In this document: positions 1 through 9,039 of the stretch, one piece after another
Layout of the letters: each line of letters opens with the position of its first letter
How positions within the stretch are numbered: the stretch's first letter is position 1
Assembly: GCF_000751775.1 (NCBI RefSeq)
Contig: NZ_CCRF01000022.1
Coordinates: forward strand, 1 to 64,000
Length of the DNA: 64,000 nucleotides
Reading direction: 5' to 3'
Source: Caldibacillus thermoamylovorans
Lineage (GTDB): Bacteria; Bacillota; Bacilli; Bacillales; Caldibacillaceae
Notes under the pieces: generated by a model
Told to the model about the DNA's origin: nothing
The model's input: the letters and a program-made list of their open reading frames with translations, nothing else
Database searches by the model: none
Translations under genes and position numbers: made by a program

Positions 1-4
1 AGTT

Positions 5-330
5 TTATTGTCTAGCTCCGAGCGCCAGCGACTGAGAAACTAGCTCCCCTTTAATGTGCTCCTGCGCCATAGCCTATTCGAGGAAGTGGATGTTCAGCTC
101 GTCGCAAAGCTTCATGAAGTATTTCATGGAAGATTACTCATGAAGTTCGCTCAAGTAGTAGCTTCACTACGATAAGTCAACATCGGCTCGTCACTCGCCG
201 TGTTTCCTTTTCCTCGAAAATGCATTCGCATTTTCTTCGTGCGATGCCTATTCGGGGAAGCAAATCTGTTCTCATTGCGGGGCGCTCCAGTTTGTACGTC
301 GCTAAGCGGGCGCTCTGCGCTTTTCTTATA
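5..330. repeat. GC-richer intergenic repeat-like block upstream of guaA
   Basis: The first 330 bases have no convincing reading frame and are richer in G+C than the flanking DNA. They begin with TCTAGCTCC-type sequence and end with GGGCGCTCTGCGCTTTTC, and contain self-complementary stretches such as AAAATGCATTCGCATTTT near 218-235. This start and end resemble, from memory, a dispersed intergenic repeat family of Geobacillus and related genera; that assignment is inference. A related-looking block lies at about 34105-34205. Confidence 0.45.
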
Positions 331-453
331 TGTTTATTTCCTTTTATATTGAAGCCGTAGAGGATTTGTGCAATTTCACGCTGGATGTGACGATGGATAT
401 ATTCATTGGAACGGGTATACTGATATAAACAATAGATTGAAGAGGTGGACAGA

Positions 454-2001
454 TTGGTTAATACAACAAAAGAGCGGGAAATGATTATTGTCTTGGATTT
501 TGGCAGTCAATATAATCAATTAATTACAAGGAGAATCCGAGAATTTGGCGTGTATAGTGAACTGCATCCACATACAATAACGGCTGAGGAAATAAAGAAG
601 ATGAATGTAAAAGGCATCATTTTCTCCGGTGGTCCGAATAGTGTGTATGATGAGTCGGCTTTCACTTGTGATGAAAAGATTTTTGAGCTGGGAGTCCCCG
701 TTTTAGGGATTTGTTACGGAATGCAGTTAATGGCCAAACATTTTGGCGGGAAAGTGGAAAAGGCTGAAACCCGTGAATACGGGAAAGCGGAAATTCAAGT
801 AAGTACGAATAAAGTTTTGTTTCAAAGTTTGCCCGAACAACAAGTTGTGTGGATGAGTCATGGTGATCTGGTGAAAGAAGTACCAAGTGGATTCACTGTT
901 GACGCAGAAAGTTCATCCTGCCCAATTGCTGCGATGAGTAATGAAGAAAAAAAACTTTATGGCGTTCAATTCCATCCTGAAGTTCGCCATTCGGTTTACG
1001 GTAATGATTTGCTAAAGAATTTTGTATTCGGTATTTGTGGCAGTGAAGCAAATTGGTCGATGGATCAATTTATCGAAATGGAAATCGAAAAAATTCGTGA
1101 AACCGTTGGCGATAAAAAAGTTCTTTGTGCATTAAGCGGCGGAGTTGACTCTTCCGTTGTTGCGGTTTTAATCCATAAAGCAATCGGCGACCAGTTAACA
1201 TGTATCTTTGTTGATCATGGGTTACTTCGGAAAGGAGAAGCCGAAAGTGTTATGGAAACATTCGGCGATAAATTCCATATGCATGTAATCAAAGTTGATG
1301 CCCAAAAACGCTTCCTGGATAAACTGAGAGGTGTCAGTGATCCGGAACAAAAGCGGAAAATTATCGGCAATGAATTTATTTATGTTTTTGATGACGAGGC
1401 TCATAAATTACAAGGTATTGAATTTTTAGCTCAAGGGACATTGTATACGGATATTATTGAAAGCGGAACGGCTACTGCACAAACAATTAAATCCCACCAT
1501 AATGTCGGCGGTCTTCCGGAAGATATGAATTTTAAATTAATCGAACCGTTAAACACGTTATTTAAAGATGAAGTTCGTGCCCTCGGAACTGCTCTTGGAA
1601 TTCCGGATGAAATTGTATGGCGCCAACCATTCCCGGGTCCGGGTCTGGGGATTCGGGTCTTGGGTGAAGTAACCGAAGAAAAATTGGAGATTGTCCGGGA
1701 ATCAGATTGGATTTTACGGGATGAAATTAAGAAGGCTGGCTTGGATCGCGATATATGGCAATATTTTACCGTCCTACCCAATATTCGCAGTGTCGGTGTC
1801 ATGGGGGATGCTAGAACCTATGATTACACGATTGGCATTCGTGCAGTCACATCGATTGACGGTATGACTTCAGATTGGGCGCGGATTCCGTGGGAAGTAC
1901 TGGGAAAAATTTCAACGCGAATCGTTAATGAAGTTCCTCATGTAAATCGGGTTGTCTATGACATCACAAGCAAACCACCGGCAACGATTGAGTGGGAATA
2001 A
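454..2001 (+). CDS. guaA: GMP synthase (glutamine-hydrolysing)
   Basis: Converts XMP to GMP using glutamine and ATP, the last step of guanine nucleotide synthesis in the cytosol. The N-terminal class I amidotransferase domain has the nucleophile Cys in GICYGMQ (about residue 87) and the His/Glu pair in FHPEVRHS. The ATP-pyrophosphatase domain has the P-loop SGGVDSS, and the C-terminal dimerisation domain ends KPPATIEWE as in Bacillus GuaA. The chosen start is the TTG at 454, because AGAGGTGG at 441-448 is correctly spaced for it; a GTG at 445 lies inside that ribosome site. This gives 515 aa, against about 513 in B. subtilis. No guanine aptamer or PurR box is visible upstream. It is single-gene, followed by a terminator. 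Confidence 0.97.
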   Translation: MVNTTKEREMIIVLDFGSQYNQLITRRIREFGVYSELHPHTITAEEIKKMNVKGIIFSGGPNSVYDESAFTCDEKIFELGVPVLGICYGMQLMAKHFGGKVEKAETREYGKAEIQVSTNKVLFQSLPEQQVVWMSHGDLVKEVPSGFTVDAESSSCPIAAMSNEEKKLYGVQFHPEVRHSVYGNDLLKNFVFGICGSEANWSMDQFIEMEIEKIRETVGDKKVLCALSGGVDSSVVAVLIHKAIGDQLTCIFVDHGLLRKGEAESVMETFGDKFHMHVIKVDAQKRFLDKLRGVSDPEQKRKIIGNEFIYVFDDEAHKLQGIEFLAQGTLYTDIIESGTATAQTIKSHHNVGGLPEDMNFKLIEPLNTLFKDEVRALGTALGIPDEIVWRQPFPGPGLGIRVLGEVTEEKLEIVRESDWILRDEIKKAGLDRDIWQYFTVLPNIRSVGVMGDARTYDYTIGIRAVTSIDGMTSDWARIPWEVLGKISTRIVNEVPHVNRVVYDITSKPPATIEWE

Positions 2002-2086
2002 GAGGCTAACTTGATTTGAAGAGGGAACACCTATTTATAATGGCTTTTCCTAATCTAATATGGATAAAATGATTTAAAAAAGATAG

Positions 2087-2122
2087 TTCCCTGCCAAAAA
2101 TAAAATTTGGCAGGGAATTTTT
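2087..2122 (+). terminator. Intrinsic terminator after guaA
   Basis: A 12-bp perfect stem TTCCCTGCCAAA / TTTGGCAGGGAA with a short A-rich loop is followed by a T run. Confidence 0.9.
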
Positions 2123-2280
2123 CAGCATTTATTGTGGCTTTGAAATAAATTTTATATTTTATAATAAAGATTAATCATTTGGAACAAAGTTTGATACAAT
2201 TAATTTAATGAGTGAGAGCAAGATAATCCAACAATCGAGTCGTTTTGTAGAAGAAAATCATTCAAAAGGAAGGTGTACAA

Positions 2281-2472
2281 ATGGCAAAACCAATTTGTCC
2301 AAAGTGTAAGAGCGAAGATATTAAAAAAGGTGTAATGGGCGCTTCTTTCGGACAGGTTCAGATGTTTCCTGAAAATATAAGAGGAAAGTCTTCACCTATT
2401 TCAGCAGAGTATTGCAATGAATGCGGATATATTATAGCTCTTTACGTGGAAAATCCAAAGAATGTAGGATAA
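2281..2472 (+). CDS. Small zinc-ribbon protein
   Basis: A 63-aa protein with two metal-binding knuckles, CPKCKS near the N-terminus and CNECGY near residue 47, i.e. a probable zinc ribbon. AAAGGAAGG precedes the ATG at normal spacing. It stands alone between the guaA terminator and decayed DNA. The family is not recognised; a nucleic-acid or protein-binding role is only suggested by the fold type. Confidence 0.8.
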   Translation: MAKPICPKCKSEDIKKGVMGASFGQVQMFPENIRGKSSPISAEYCNECGYIIALYVENPKNVG

Positions 2473-2691
2473 CTGTGACTTTGAAATAAAGTTAAGACGT
2501 TTGAAAAAAGTTGCGGTGTTTATAAAAAATATGGGAAATTTTACCCCTCTGGATTATACGTTGTCCAAAGGGCGTTTTTATGTTAAAAATAGGCTGTTTT
2601 CGTAAACTTTGTTGCTTTCTAAGGCGAAAAATAAACATTGTAATAAAATTATATAGATATTCAATTTATATTATTGAAAGGACCATTCCTT
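2473..2691. other. Intergenic, no gene seen
   Basis: No supported reading frame. A stretch at about 2590-2625 (GGCTGTTTTCGTAAAC followed by TTTGTTGC) resembles the end sequence of a common Bacillaceae mobile or repeat element, but no partner end was found nearby. Confidence 0.3.
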
Positions 2692-2971
2692 ATGATGGGA
2701 TATTCTTATATCCGCTATATTTTCTCAGGAATAGAACATACGGAAGTATCGGATAAGCAGTACTATATTAAAAGAAGACGAATGGTTGTTAATCGTTCTT
2801 TGTTAGCAGGCGTGACCTTTTTATTATATTTCTAATCGTTAAAGGAATTCCGAGTAATTGGGAAGAGGGATTAGACTTGATTGCATTGCCGATACTTTTC
2901 ACGATTTTTTATTTGACTACATTTCACTAAAGCGTTCTTACAAAAAGAATAAGGATCTGACAGATGACTAA
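2692..2971 (+). pseudogene. Frameshifted small membrane protein gene
   Basis: Starts with ATGATGGG after GAAAGGACC and reads 47 codons (MMGYSYIRYIFSG...) to a stop at 2833-2835. The +1 frame continues sensibly (LIVKGIPSNWEEGLDL..., then a hydrophobic segment), and a second shift near 2925 leads to SLKRSYKKNKDLTDD and a stop at 2969-2971. Two frame changes in a coherent sequence suggest a decayed gene for a protein of about 90 aa with two hydrophobic segments. The family is unknown. Confidence 0.5.
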
Positions 2972-3192
2972 CGGTAATCTATGCAGAGGAAAAATATTTG
3001 TAAAAAGCAATGGCTATCAAACGGTAGTGCGGTAGGGGTTAACAAGCCAATTTTATGTGCCAACAAACAAAGCGTACATACTTTGTTTATGCTCACTTTT
3101 TTAAAAATGTTGATGAATTCCATTTTAAAGCATGTTATCGTTATTTGTGAGGAGCTACTGGCCAGTCTCCAATATACTTTTAGGAGGAAATA

Positions 3193-3651
3193 ATGAACTA
3201 TAAGATTGAAATTTTAAATGAAAATAAAATGGTTTATATGAGAAACACTGGTGCGTATGGTAGCCGTAAAAATTTTGATATGATGAAAGATTTTAAGAGT
3301 TGGATTGCCCAAAATGATTTAACAAAAACTTTATTAGAAAACGGGATTTATGGTATTGCTCAAGATAATCCAGAAATAATACCACCTGAAAAGTGCAGAT
3401 ATGATCTAGTTTTAATTACTGATGAAGATTTCTCCCAAGACAACAAGGTTAAGACTGGATATTTTAGGGGCGGAAAATATGCAGTTTTTACGGTCAGACA
3501 TACTACAGAAGCAGTTCAGCAGTTTTGGAAGGAATTGCCCGAATATATAAGAGAAAATGATTTAAATATCTGTGAAGAACCGATAATAGAACGATATAAA
3601 GAAGAGGAAGGTGAAGACAAAATCTGTGAGTTTTTAATTCCTATTAAATAA
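3193..3651 (+). CDS. GyrI-like / effector-binding domain protein
   Basis: A 152-aa cytosolic protein resembling the stand-alone effector-binding (GyrI-like) domain found in AraC/MerR-type regulators: an opening strand (YKIEILNENKMVYMRNTG), a conserved-type YGIAQDNP segment, CRYDLVLITDED, a GGKYAVFTVRH strand and a C-terminal CEFLIPIK strand. There is no DNA-binding domain, so it would bind a small ligand or another protein rather than DNA. TAGGAGGAAATA supports the ATG. It is not in an operon with known genes. Confidence 0.8.
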   Translation: MNYKIEILNENKMVYMRNTGAYGSRKNFDMMKDFKSWIAQNDLTKTLLENGIYGIAQDNPEIIPPEKCRYDLVLITDEDFSQDNKVKTGYFRGGKYAVFTVRHTTEAVQQFWKELPEYIRENDLNICEEPIIERYKEEEGEDKICEFLIPIK

Positions 3652-3836
3652 ATTTATAGCAAAAGGAGTTGTTTGAAATAGAATATAGTAAAAACTGATA
3701 TGTTTGGTAAAGAAGAGGCAAACAAGTATGAGATGGAAATTTGAATCTCTGTTGTTTAATTTAGGCTTTAGTTGCACGGGAATAAAGATGTTTTTTTAAA
3801 AAGTGTAGTTTATGAATTGAAATGGGGTAATATTTT

Positions 3837-4196
3837 ATGTGGAAAAAAATAGAATGTCTTGCAGTTTTTACGGAGGACATTGAAAAGTCAGTGAATTTCT
3901 ATCGATCGCTAGGTCTAACCAAGGCGTGGGAAACTTATCAAGACGAAGAGAAACAATGGACTCTTGTTGGAATGAGATTTCCTGATGGTAATTCAGAGTT
4001 AGTATTAAAAAATAATCCTAATTTAAATTTTGCTGAAACCGAGATTGTTGTTGAAGATGTTATAGCATTTTATGAAACATTAAAGAATAATTCTGAAGTT
4101 CAGTGGATTCGCACTCCATTTGCTAACTCTTTAGGTGGACACGTTGCGGTAATGAAAGCCCCGGATGAAAATGTTTTTGTTTTAGTAGGTAAATAA
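3837..4196 (+). CDS. VOC-superfamily (glyoxalase/bleomycin-resistance-like) protein
   Basis: A 119-aa protein with the paired beta-alpha-beta-beta-beta pattern of the vicinal-oxygen-chelate fold: CLAVFTEDIEKSVNFYRSLG at the N-terminus and GGHVAVMKAPDENVFVLVGK at the C-terminus. Members are metal-dependent lyases, dioxygenases or resistance proteins; the substrate cannot be told from sequence. Canonical metal ligands are not all obvious. AATGGGG gives a weak ribosome site. It is followed by a strong hairpin terminator. Confidence 0.85.
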   Translation: MWKKIECLAVFTEDIEKSVNFYRSLGLTKAWETYQDEEKQWTLVGMRFPDGNSELVLKNNPNLNFAETEIVVEDVIAFYETLKNNSEVQWIRTPFANSLGGHVAVMKAPDENVFVLVGK

Positions 4197-4247
4197 ATTG
4201 AAAGATACTTCAAGTAACGGGTGCTTTACTTGAATAAGTTCCACAAT

Positions 4248-4303
4248 CAAAAGACCCTTAAAAATACGCCATTTTATACATGGTGTGTATTTTTAAGGTC
4301 TTT
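4248..4303. terminator. Bidirectional intrinsic terminator
   Basis: A long stem, AAAAGACCCTTAAAAATACG against its near-perfect complement ending AAGGTCTTTT, has A and T runs on opposite sides, so it could stop transcripts from either side. Confidence 0.8.
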
Positions 4304-4563
4304 TGATAAACATACATGAATTAAATGTTAAATAGACTGGTCCTCATTACTATCCTCTTGATTGATTTTAATTTATAAATAGAATTAAGCATTAAGTTGT
4401 TGTAATTTTTATATTTGTAGCTGATTTCTAAAATGAATTAATCATATACTAATTAACGAGTAAACTTCAGTATTCCAGAATAGAGCGCTTTAGCAGAATA
4501 ACGATTCATTTATCGGAGCATTTAGTTGAATGATGACATAACAGATATTCAAATTAATTGATA

Positions 4564-4889
4564 TTAAGTTAAAAACAGGATTTTGAGCAAAGTAATAGTA
4601 ATAATACGATGGAGTGGAAAAATTATAGGAGAGCTGGAAACCTTTATATTTACTAAGTCCCTACACGAAAGTGCTGTTTGTTGCATTTTTAGTAAAAGTT
4701 TTTTGAATAACATTTTCGGCAAACAAAAAAACACATGGGCAGATGGCTCAATCTGTTTATGTGTTTTCATAATTCTTTCTATATGTTCTGAAAAACCACA
4801 TTGATGGATATTCTTATCCAATGTGAATGGATAATCTTTTTTGATAAAGCTTCAAAAAGCAAATATTGCTGCTTAACAATATATTGCAT
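4564..4889 (-). pseudogene. Frameshifted gene of unknown function
   Basis: On the minus strand AGGAGG precedes an ATG at 4889 (MQYIVKQQYLLFEALSKK...). This frame stops after 36 codons, but a one-base shift at the run of six A (plus-strand T at 4837-4842) joins it to DYPFTLDKNIHQCGFSEHIE and on to a stop at 4564. The strong ribosome site and continuous protein-like sequence across the homopolymer suggest a real gene of about 108 aa broken by an indel, or a sequencing error in the run. The family is not recognised. Confidence 0.5.
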
Positions 4890-5249
4890 GACGATTACCT
4901 CCTAGAAGCCTTCATCTCATTAAAAAATAAAGATTAGTACATTATCTATAAATTCTGTACAAACATAGAGACGGCGTTTTAAACCATCGTTTGGAAACTA
5001 AGGTAAACTTTTAGCATGAAAAGGGTTCAAAACGTAGATGGATAGAAAACAGACGAATTACTTTTCAGAAAAATAGCTAATATTAATAGAATCTTTGGTA
5101 AGTTGCATTAAGAAATCTAATGAGATGAAGGTATAATTCTCTCTCTGTCTCTATAAATTTATTTTCTTTCTTGTTTGTATGAACGGAAACAGCAATGACA
5201 TATTCGTACCATACTGTGCTTAATAAACTAATTTGTAAAAATGAAATCA
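4890..5249. other. Intergenic with a 14-bp inverted repeat
   Basis: No gene seen. A perfect 14-bp inverted repeat (CCTTCATCTCATTA at 4909-4922 and its complement at 5118-5131) brackets about 220 bp of AT-rich DNA. It could be a tiny non-autonomous element, but no target duplication is clear. Confidence 0.3.
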
Positions 5250-6362
5250 TCATGCTTTGAGAAATTTGATAATTTCATTGAAAGCTAAATCCATTCTTCC
5301 AACTTGGCAATGTTGTTCTCCACCTGTTTCTTTTGTAAATAGCTTCGTTTGAATGTTCTTAGAATTGGTCAAACCTTTTTGAATGGTGTATAAACGCTTG
5401 TATGGTACGTATTGATCCTCTTTACCAGCTAAAAGCAAACAGTCTTGATTGATTAGTCTTAAAATTGATTTGGCATTGTGTCTCTTCAAATTGTTTATCA
5501 AATCATATGGATTATTTTCTCCAGTGAGTTGATACCCATTATTTAATTTCCACATCATATCTATATCTTTTGTTGCTATCTTGTTAATTACTTTATTAAT
5601 CAAAGATTCAGCTTTCATTCTTAATAGAATAGAAAGGCAAGTAAATTTCAAAAAGCCCAAATTCATTCTTACCGTATCCATTGGAGAATAAAAGATATCC
5701 ATGGTAATCACTTTATTTATCCTTTTTTCAAATGCAGCTGCACGTAATACTAGATAACCTCCCCATGAAAGCCCAATCGCATCAACTTCATTTAAAGAAA
5801 AATAATTCAATATTTTAGATACAGGTTTCTCGAAGTTAGGAATAAATGCAAGTCCTTGTGATGAGGTATTCCCTTGACCAGGACCATCAAATAAAAGAAT
5901 GTTGTAGTCCGTATTTTTCATATATTTAAAGAAAGAAGCGACCTCCTCCAAATATCCATCAAAGCCCCCTAGAACCAACAATGTCCTTTGAGCATTGGGA
6001 TTCTTCAAGAGTAGTGTTGGTAGATACGACCCTTCATATGGTACTTCTTTACGTTCAAAATCAAAATCATCATAACTTTTATAAAAATTACGAATAAAGC
6101 TGTCATACAGCATTTGTTTTTCTGGATCATCCTTTTTCAAATAAAACATCGCTGCTTTGTAATAGTTTGCAGCTATTTTAAATTCGTTATTTTGTTCATA
6201 TTCTTTTGCCTTATTCGACCACCAATAAAACCAAGTATGAAAATCGTTTATAAATGAACCAATTTCTTTTCTGTCTTGACGTACACATGGATTATCTAAA
6301 AAAGGAGAAGTGAAACGATCAATTTGAAAATCGAATTGTTTGTTACCAGTAAATATAGCCAT
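5250..6362 (-). CDS. Alpha/beta hydrolase (FrsA/DUF1100-like esterase)
   Basis: A 370-aa predicted serine hydrolase with an N-terminal helical cap region (to about residue 110) and a C-terminal alpha/beta fold. The nucleophile elbow is GLSWGG, the acid is probably the Asp in AGKEDQYVP, and the His lies in GGEQHCQVG. The oxyanion strand LLVLGGFDGYLEE is also seen. The start at 6362 is preferred over an upstream in-frame ATG because AAGGATG lies 8 bases before it. It faces the TetR-family gene on the opposite strand, whose product is the likely regulator. The substrate is unknown. Confidence 0.85.
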   Translation of the reverse strand: MAIFTGNKQFDFQIDRFTSPFLDNPCVRQDRKEIGSFINDFHTWFYWWSNKAKEYEQNNEFKIAANYYKAAMFYLKKDDPEKQMLYDSFIRNFYKSYDDFDFERKEVPYEGSYLPTLLLKNPNAQRTLLVLGGFDGYLEEVASFFKYMKNTDYNILLFDGPGQGNTSSQGLAFIPNFEKPVSKILNYFSLNEVDAIGLSWGGYLVLRAAAFEKRINKVITMDIFYSPMDTVRMNLGFLKFTCLSILLRMKAESLINKVINKIATKDIDMMWKLNNGYQLTGENNPYDLINNLKRHNAKSILRLINQDCLLLAGKEDQYVPYKRLYTIQKGLTNSKNIQTKLFTKETGGEQHCQVGRMDLAFNEIIKFLKA

Positions 6363-6492
6363 TATGAACACATCCTTTATCCTTATCTCAGTATTCATAA
6401 TACTTAATAGCTGTAAAATGTTAAGAGTATATTTGACAATATGTTCGAAAACCTACAAAATTATCATAAATGTACAGAAAGTTGGTGGTATT

Positions 6493-7041
6493 GTGGTTGA
6501 TATACGTGTTGTAAAGACCAAAGAAAATATTGTGAAATCTTTTTTTGAACTCTTAGAGATAGAAAGGTATCAAAATATTACAGTGGAACAAATCTGCCAA
6601 TATGCCCGATGTAGTCGATCCACTTTCTATTCACATTATGATAGTAAAGAAAATGTCCTTAAAGAGATAATCGATGGGTATATGAATCAATTTAACGCTT
6701 ATGCTAAGAAACGTTTTAAGGAAAATACAGATTTCAAAAATTTGTTAGTAAGGTTAATTAACGAATTAATTATTCCTGAAAAGAAACGTATACAAAAGCT
6801 CTTTCAGATAGAATTAGGCGGTTTTGGGTTAGCTAACAGATTTGAAAATTTTTGCAAAGAAGTATTCATAACACATTATTCAGATATACCATCAAGAAAT
6901 TTAATTAGTGAACTATATGCAGCATGTGTTGTCAAAGTATTGGAGGCTATCGTTGAAGAGAGGTTGGAAGAAAACGATTTAAGGATAATTAATGAAATGC
7001 AAAAAAAATTGTTTAATTCATCTATTTTTAAAGGATATTAA
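6493..7041 (+). CDS. TetR/AcrR-family transcriptional regulator
   Basis: A 182-aa regulator: an N-terminal TetR helix-turn-helix (KTKENIVKSFFELLEIERYQ then ITVEQICQYARCSRSTFYSHYDSKENVL) and a helical ligand-binding domain with a LISELYAACVVKVLEAIVEE segment. The GTG at 6493 is taken as start because the DNA-binding domain begins just after it and GGTGG lies upstream; the open frame extends further upstream but overlaps the divergent gene. Divergent arrangement with the hydrolase suggests it controls that gene and itself. Confidence 0.85.
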   Translation: MVDIRVVKTKENIVKSFFELLEIERYQNITVEQICQYARCSRSTFYSHYDSKENVLKEIIDGYMNQFNAYAKKRFKENTDFKNLLVRLINELIIPEKKRIQKLFQIELGGFGLANRFENFCKEVFITHYSDIPSRNLISELYAACVVKVLEAIVEERLEENDLRIINEMQKKLFNSSIFKGY

Positions 7042-7271
7042 TCTTAGACAGAAAGCCCCCATTCAAACAACAAAACTACAGCACCTCATGTTAAGACCGA
7101 CATATCAATCAAAGGAGGTGCTACCGCCCATATCTGAATCCCTCTTAATGAAGACGATACAGGTAATCTTTACGGACAAGTATCTACATTGACAGGTTGA
7201 AGTTCATCTGTCGAATTATTGTGTTGAATTACGTTTATAAAATTTTTAAAGCAAAAAGGTGTAAAAAACAT
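7042..7271. other. Intergenic; possible coding remnant
   Basis: No intact gene. One short frame (about 7130-7197) reads NEDDTGNLYGQVSTLTG before a stop, which looks protein-like and may be the tail of a lost gene; this is weak. Confidence 0.2.
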
Positions 7272-7324
7272 TTGACATCCTTTTTGTCTTATTTTATTAT
7301 AAATGTGTAAAAGATGTTTTACAC
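7272..7324 (+). promoter_or_regulatory. Promoter and palindromic operator of the XRE/membrane pair
   Basis: TTGACA (7272-7277), 17-base spacer, TATTAT (7295-7300). Immediately downstream is the 20-bp palindrome GTGTAAAAGATGTTTTACAC (7305-7324) over the expected transcription start. A similar half, GTGTAAAAAACAT, lies at 7259-7271 just before the -35 box. The layout suggests autorepression by the XRE protein encoded next. Confidence 0.8.
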
Positions 7325-7351
7325 TTCTTTAGATTTGAAGGTGGTATACGT

Positions 7352-7555
7352 ATGAAAAATAAAATCAAAGAGTATCGAGAAAGAAAAAATCTTTCTCAAG
7401 GAAAGGTGGCGGAATTATGCAATGTTAGCAGACAGACAATTAATGCAATTGAGAATGATAAGTACGATCCAAGTTTACAATTAGCATTTGATTTAGCAAA
7501 GGTTTTAGACGCTAAAGTTGATGAATTATTTTTAGGGGAAAGGAAAGATGAATAA
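7352..7555 (+). CDS. Small XRE-family repressor
   Basis: A 67-aa single-domain helix-turn-helix protein (YRERKNLSQGKVAELCNVSR, then QTINAIENDKYDPS), typical of small Cro/XRE-like regulators that pair with a membrane protein in Firmicutes. GAAGGTGG lies upstream of the ATG. Its stop overlaps the start of the next gene (TAATG), so the two are translationally coupled. The palindromic operator on its promoter implies autoregulation. Confidence 0.9.
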   Translation: MKNKIKEYRERKNLSQGKVAELCNVSRQTINAIENDKYDPSLQLAFDLAKVLDAKVDELFLGERKDE

Positions 7556-7872
7556 TGAAATTTTTTATAACATTTATAATAGTTCCTCTTGTATTTATAG
7601 TTATTGTTAGCTATTCCACAGGGAGTAAAGATTTTATTATAGGACCTAATGATGATGAACGGAAAAAGTTAATAAAGCAAAAATCTATTGTTCAAAGTTG
7701 GATGACCATATTACTCTTCTTACTAACAAATTTCTTTTATGATTTATTTAATTTGTATGATGAACGCATATCTGATTCATCCTTTGTGTTTCCAGAACTT
7801 TTTTATTTAATTATTTTAGTAGTGAGTTACTTCATTTTTCTGCTAATAAACAATAGAAAAATGAGTGCATAG
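7555..7872 (+). CDS. Small membrane protein coupled to the XRE regulator
   Basis: A 105-aa protein with three hydrophobic segments (about residues 2-20, 48-65 and 84-99) and a charged stretch (NDDERKKLIKQKS) between the first two. The start overlaps the XRE stop by one base. Two-gene XRE plus small integral membrane protein units are common in Bacillaceae; the function is not known and no enzymatic motif is visible. Confidence 0.75.
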   Translation: MKFFITFIIVPLVFIVIVSYSTGSKDFIIGPNDDERKKLIKQKSIVQSWMTILLFLLTNFFYDLFNLYDERISDSSFVFPELFYLIILVVSYFIFLLINNRKMSA

Positions 7873-8161
7873 TAATAATATCATCTAACTCCTATCTAAC
7901 TGTACGCTAAACTAAAGTATACCGATTCCTTCAATAAGTATTAATTTATTTTAAAATTGGGCGATTTTTGAAGAGAATGTAAATGCTGGATATGAAAGAA
8001 AGCAAAAATAATTAAAGATTCTTAGTTGAGTCTACTGCACAATCTTCTATACATTGTACATAGTGTGGTACTGTTGCTAACACTTAAATAACGGTAAGAA
8101 ACAACAACTATTTTTAGTATCCAGATCATGTGGAGTTAAAATTAATTCAGCAGAAGTTTTT
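7873..8161. other. Intergenic, no gene seen
   Basis: AT-rich DNA with no supported reading frame on either strand, leading to the hairpin at 8162. Confidence 0.4.
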
Positions 8162-8204
8162 AAACCGAGATTTATTGATTATCTAATAGATCTCGGTTTT
8201 TATT
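8162..8204 (+). terminator. Intrinsic terminator
   Basis: A 10-bp stem AAACCGAGAT / ATCTCGGTTT is followed by TTTATTT on the plus strand. It probably ends the transcript of the XRE/membrane pair. Confidence 0.75.
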
Positions 8205-8340
8205 TGTGGTTACAGTCGATGCTTTTAATTTTACTTGACACTAACGCAGCGTAATACCTTAGACTTTTTTCCAAATCCGTAATCGCAAGTAATTCTTCAT
8301 ATTGTTCCACTGTATCGATTACCTTATAAGTCATACACAT
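8200..8340 (-). CDS. Possible 46-aa small protein
   Basis: A minus-strand frame starts MCMTYKVIDTVEQYEELLAI and ends IKSIDCNHK. AAAGGTGAT sits 5 bases before the ATG at 8340. Composition is protein-like and acidic/helical, but no family is recognised; it may be a fragment of a larger lost gene. Confidence 0.45.
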   Translation of the reverse strand: MCMTYKVIDTVEQYEELLAITDLEKSLRYYAALVSSKIKSIDCNHK

Positions 8341-8506
8341 TTTAATCACCTTTTATACATTAGGCGGAATTATCGGAATTGCAATTTACCTTGTACTCCG
8401 CAGATTATTTAAAACCAAAATAAATAAAGTCTTAAATGTTTTAGCCTCAATTTGTACAGCTTGCTTTATAGCATTACTTGTATTATTAATTTTAGTCAAT
8501 TCTTAA
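8330..8506 (+). pseudogene. Remnant of a membrane protein C-terminus
   Basis: An open frame without any start codon reads TLGGIIGIAIYLVLRRLFK and then a hydrophobic LASICTACFIALLVLLILVN tail before TAA at 8504-8506. Two clear membrane segments with a positive loop but no start suggest a truncated gene. Confidence 0.35.
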
Positions 8507-8542
8507 TTATTTTAAATAGATTTAATTAGCCAGTAGAATTTG

Positions 8543-9039
8543 TTATTGTAATACTATTTTTGTACCTGCTATTAAATCACCTAGATGTCGTTTATCTTTT
8601 CTAAACAATCCCATAAACAATAATACTAACCCAAGGAAAGTTCCGCTACTAGCGATCATGATTGCTATCATATCAAAATCACTATATATCCCATGGATAA
8701 CACCCACATGTCCCAATTGCCACGGTAAAAACTTTATTATATTTCTTAATAAACTTGAGCTAAAACTTTGGTTTGTGTAAGTCAATTTCATCCGGATACC
8801 CTTTTCCCAATAGACCCATTTTTAAAATAATCCAAGTATGAAAATATCAGGATAATTGGTATCACAGATGTAAACGTTGCGATTAGTTGCGCTTGCATTT
8901 CAGTATATTTTGGCATCCCCTTAAAAATAAAAAGGATGATTCCCAAGTTGACAATTAATAACAGAACCAAATACACAATGATTATTAAATAGTCAATAAG
9001 TAATTCTATTAATCTATTTTTAATCGGGATATTGTTCAT
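8543..9039 (-). pseudogene. RDD-family membrane protein, split by a frameshift
   Basis: Two frames, 8788-9039 (83 aa, ending GSIGKRVSG) and 8543-8791 (82 aa, beginning MKLTYTNQSF), overlap by four bases (ATGA). Joined, they form one RDD-domain protein: helices in the first part, the family-type G-K-R-x-x-G motif at the junction, then a further helix and GDLIAGTKIVL. In intact homologues GKRxxG runs straight into this segment, so one base appears lost at 8788-8791. Translational coupling of two half-proteins is possible but less likely. It overlaps the upstream broken gene by ATGA (9036-9039). Confidence 0.65.

Noticed and set aside
2981-3193. 70-aa open frame directly before the GyrI-like gene
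   Set aside because: No ribosome site or family-like sequence. It is probably chance in AT-rich DNA next to the pseudogene.
6992-7192. 66-aa open frame overlapping the TetR gene end
   Set aside because: Overlaps the TetR gene in another frame and has no ribosome site.
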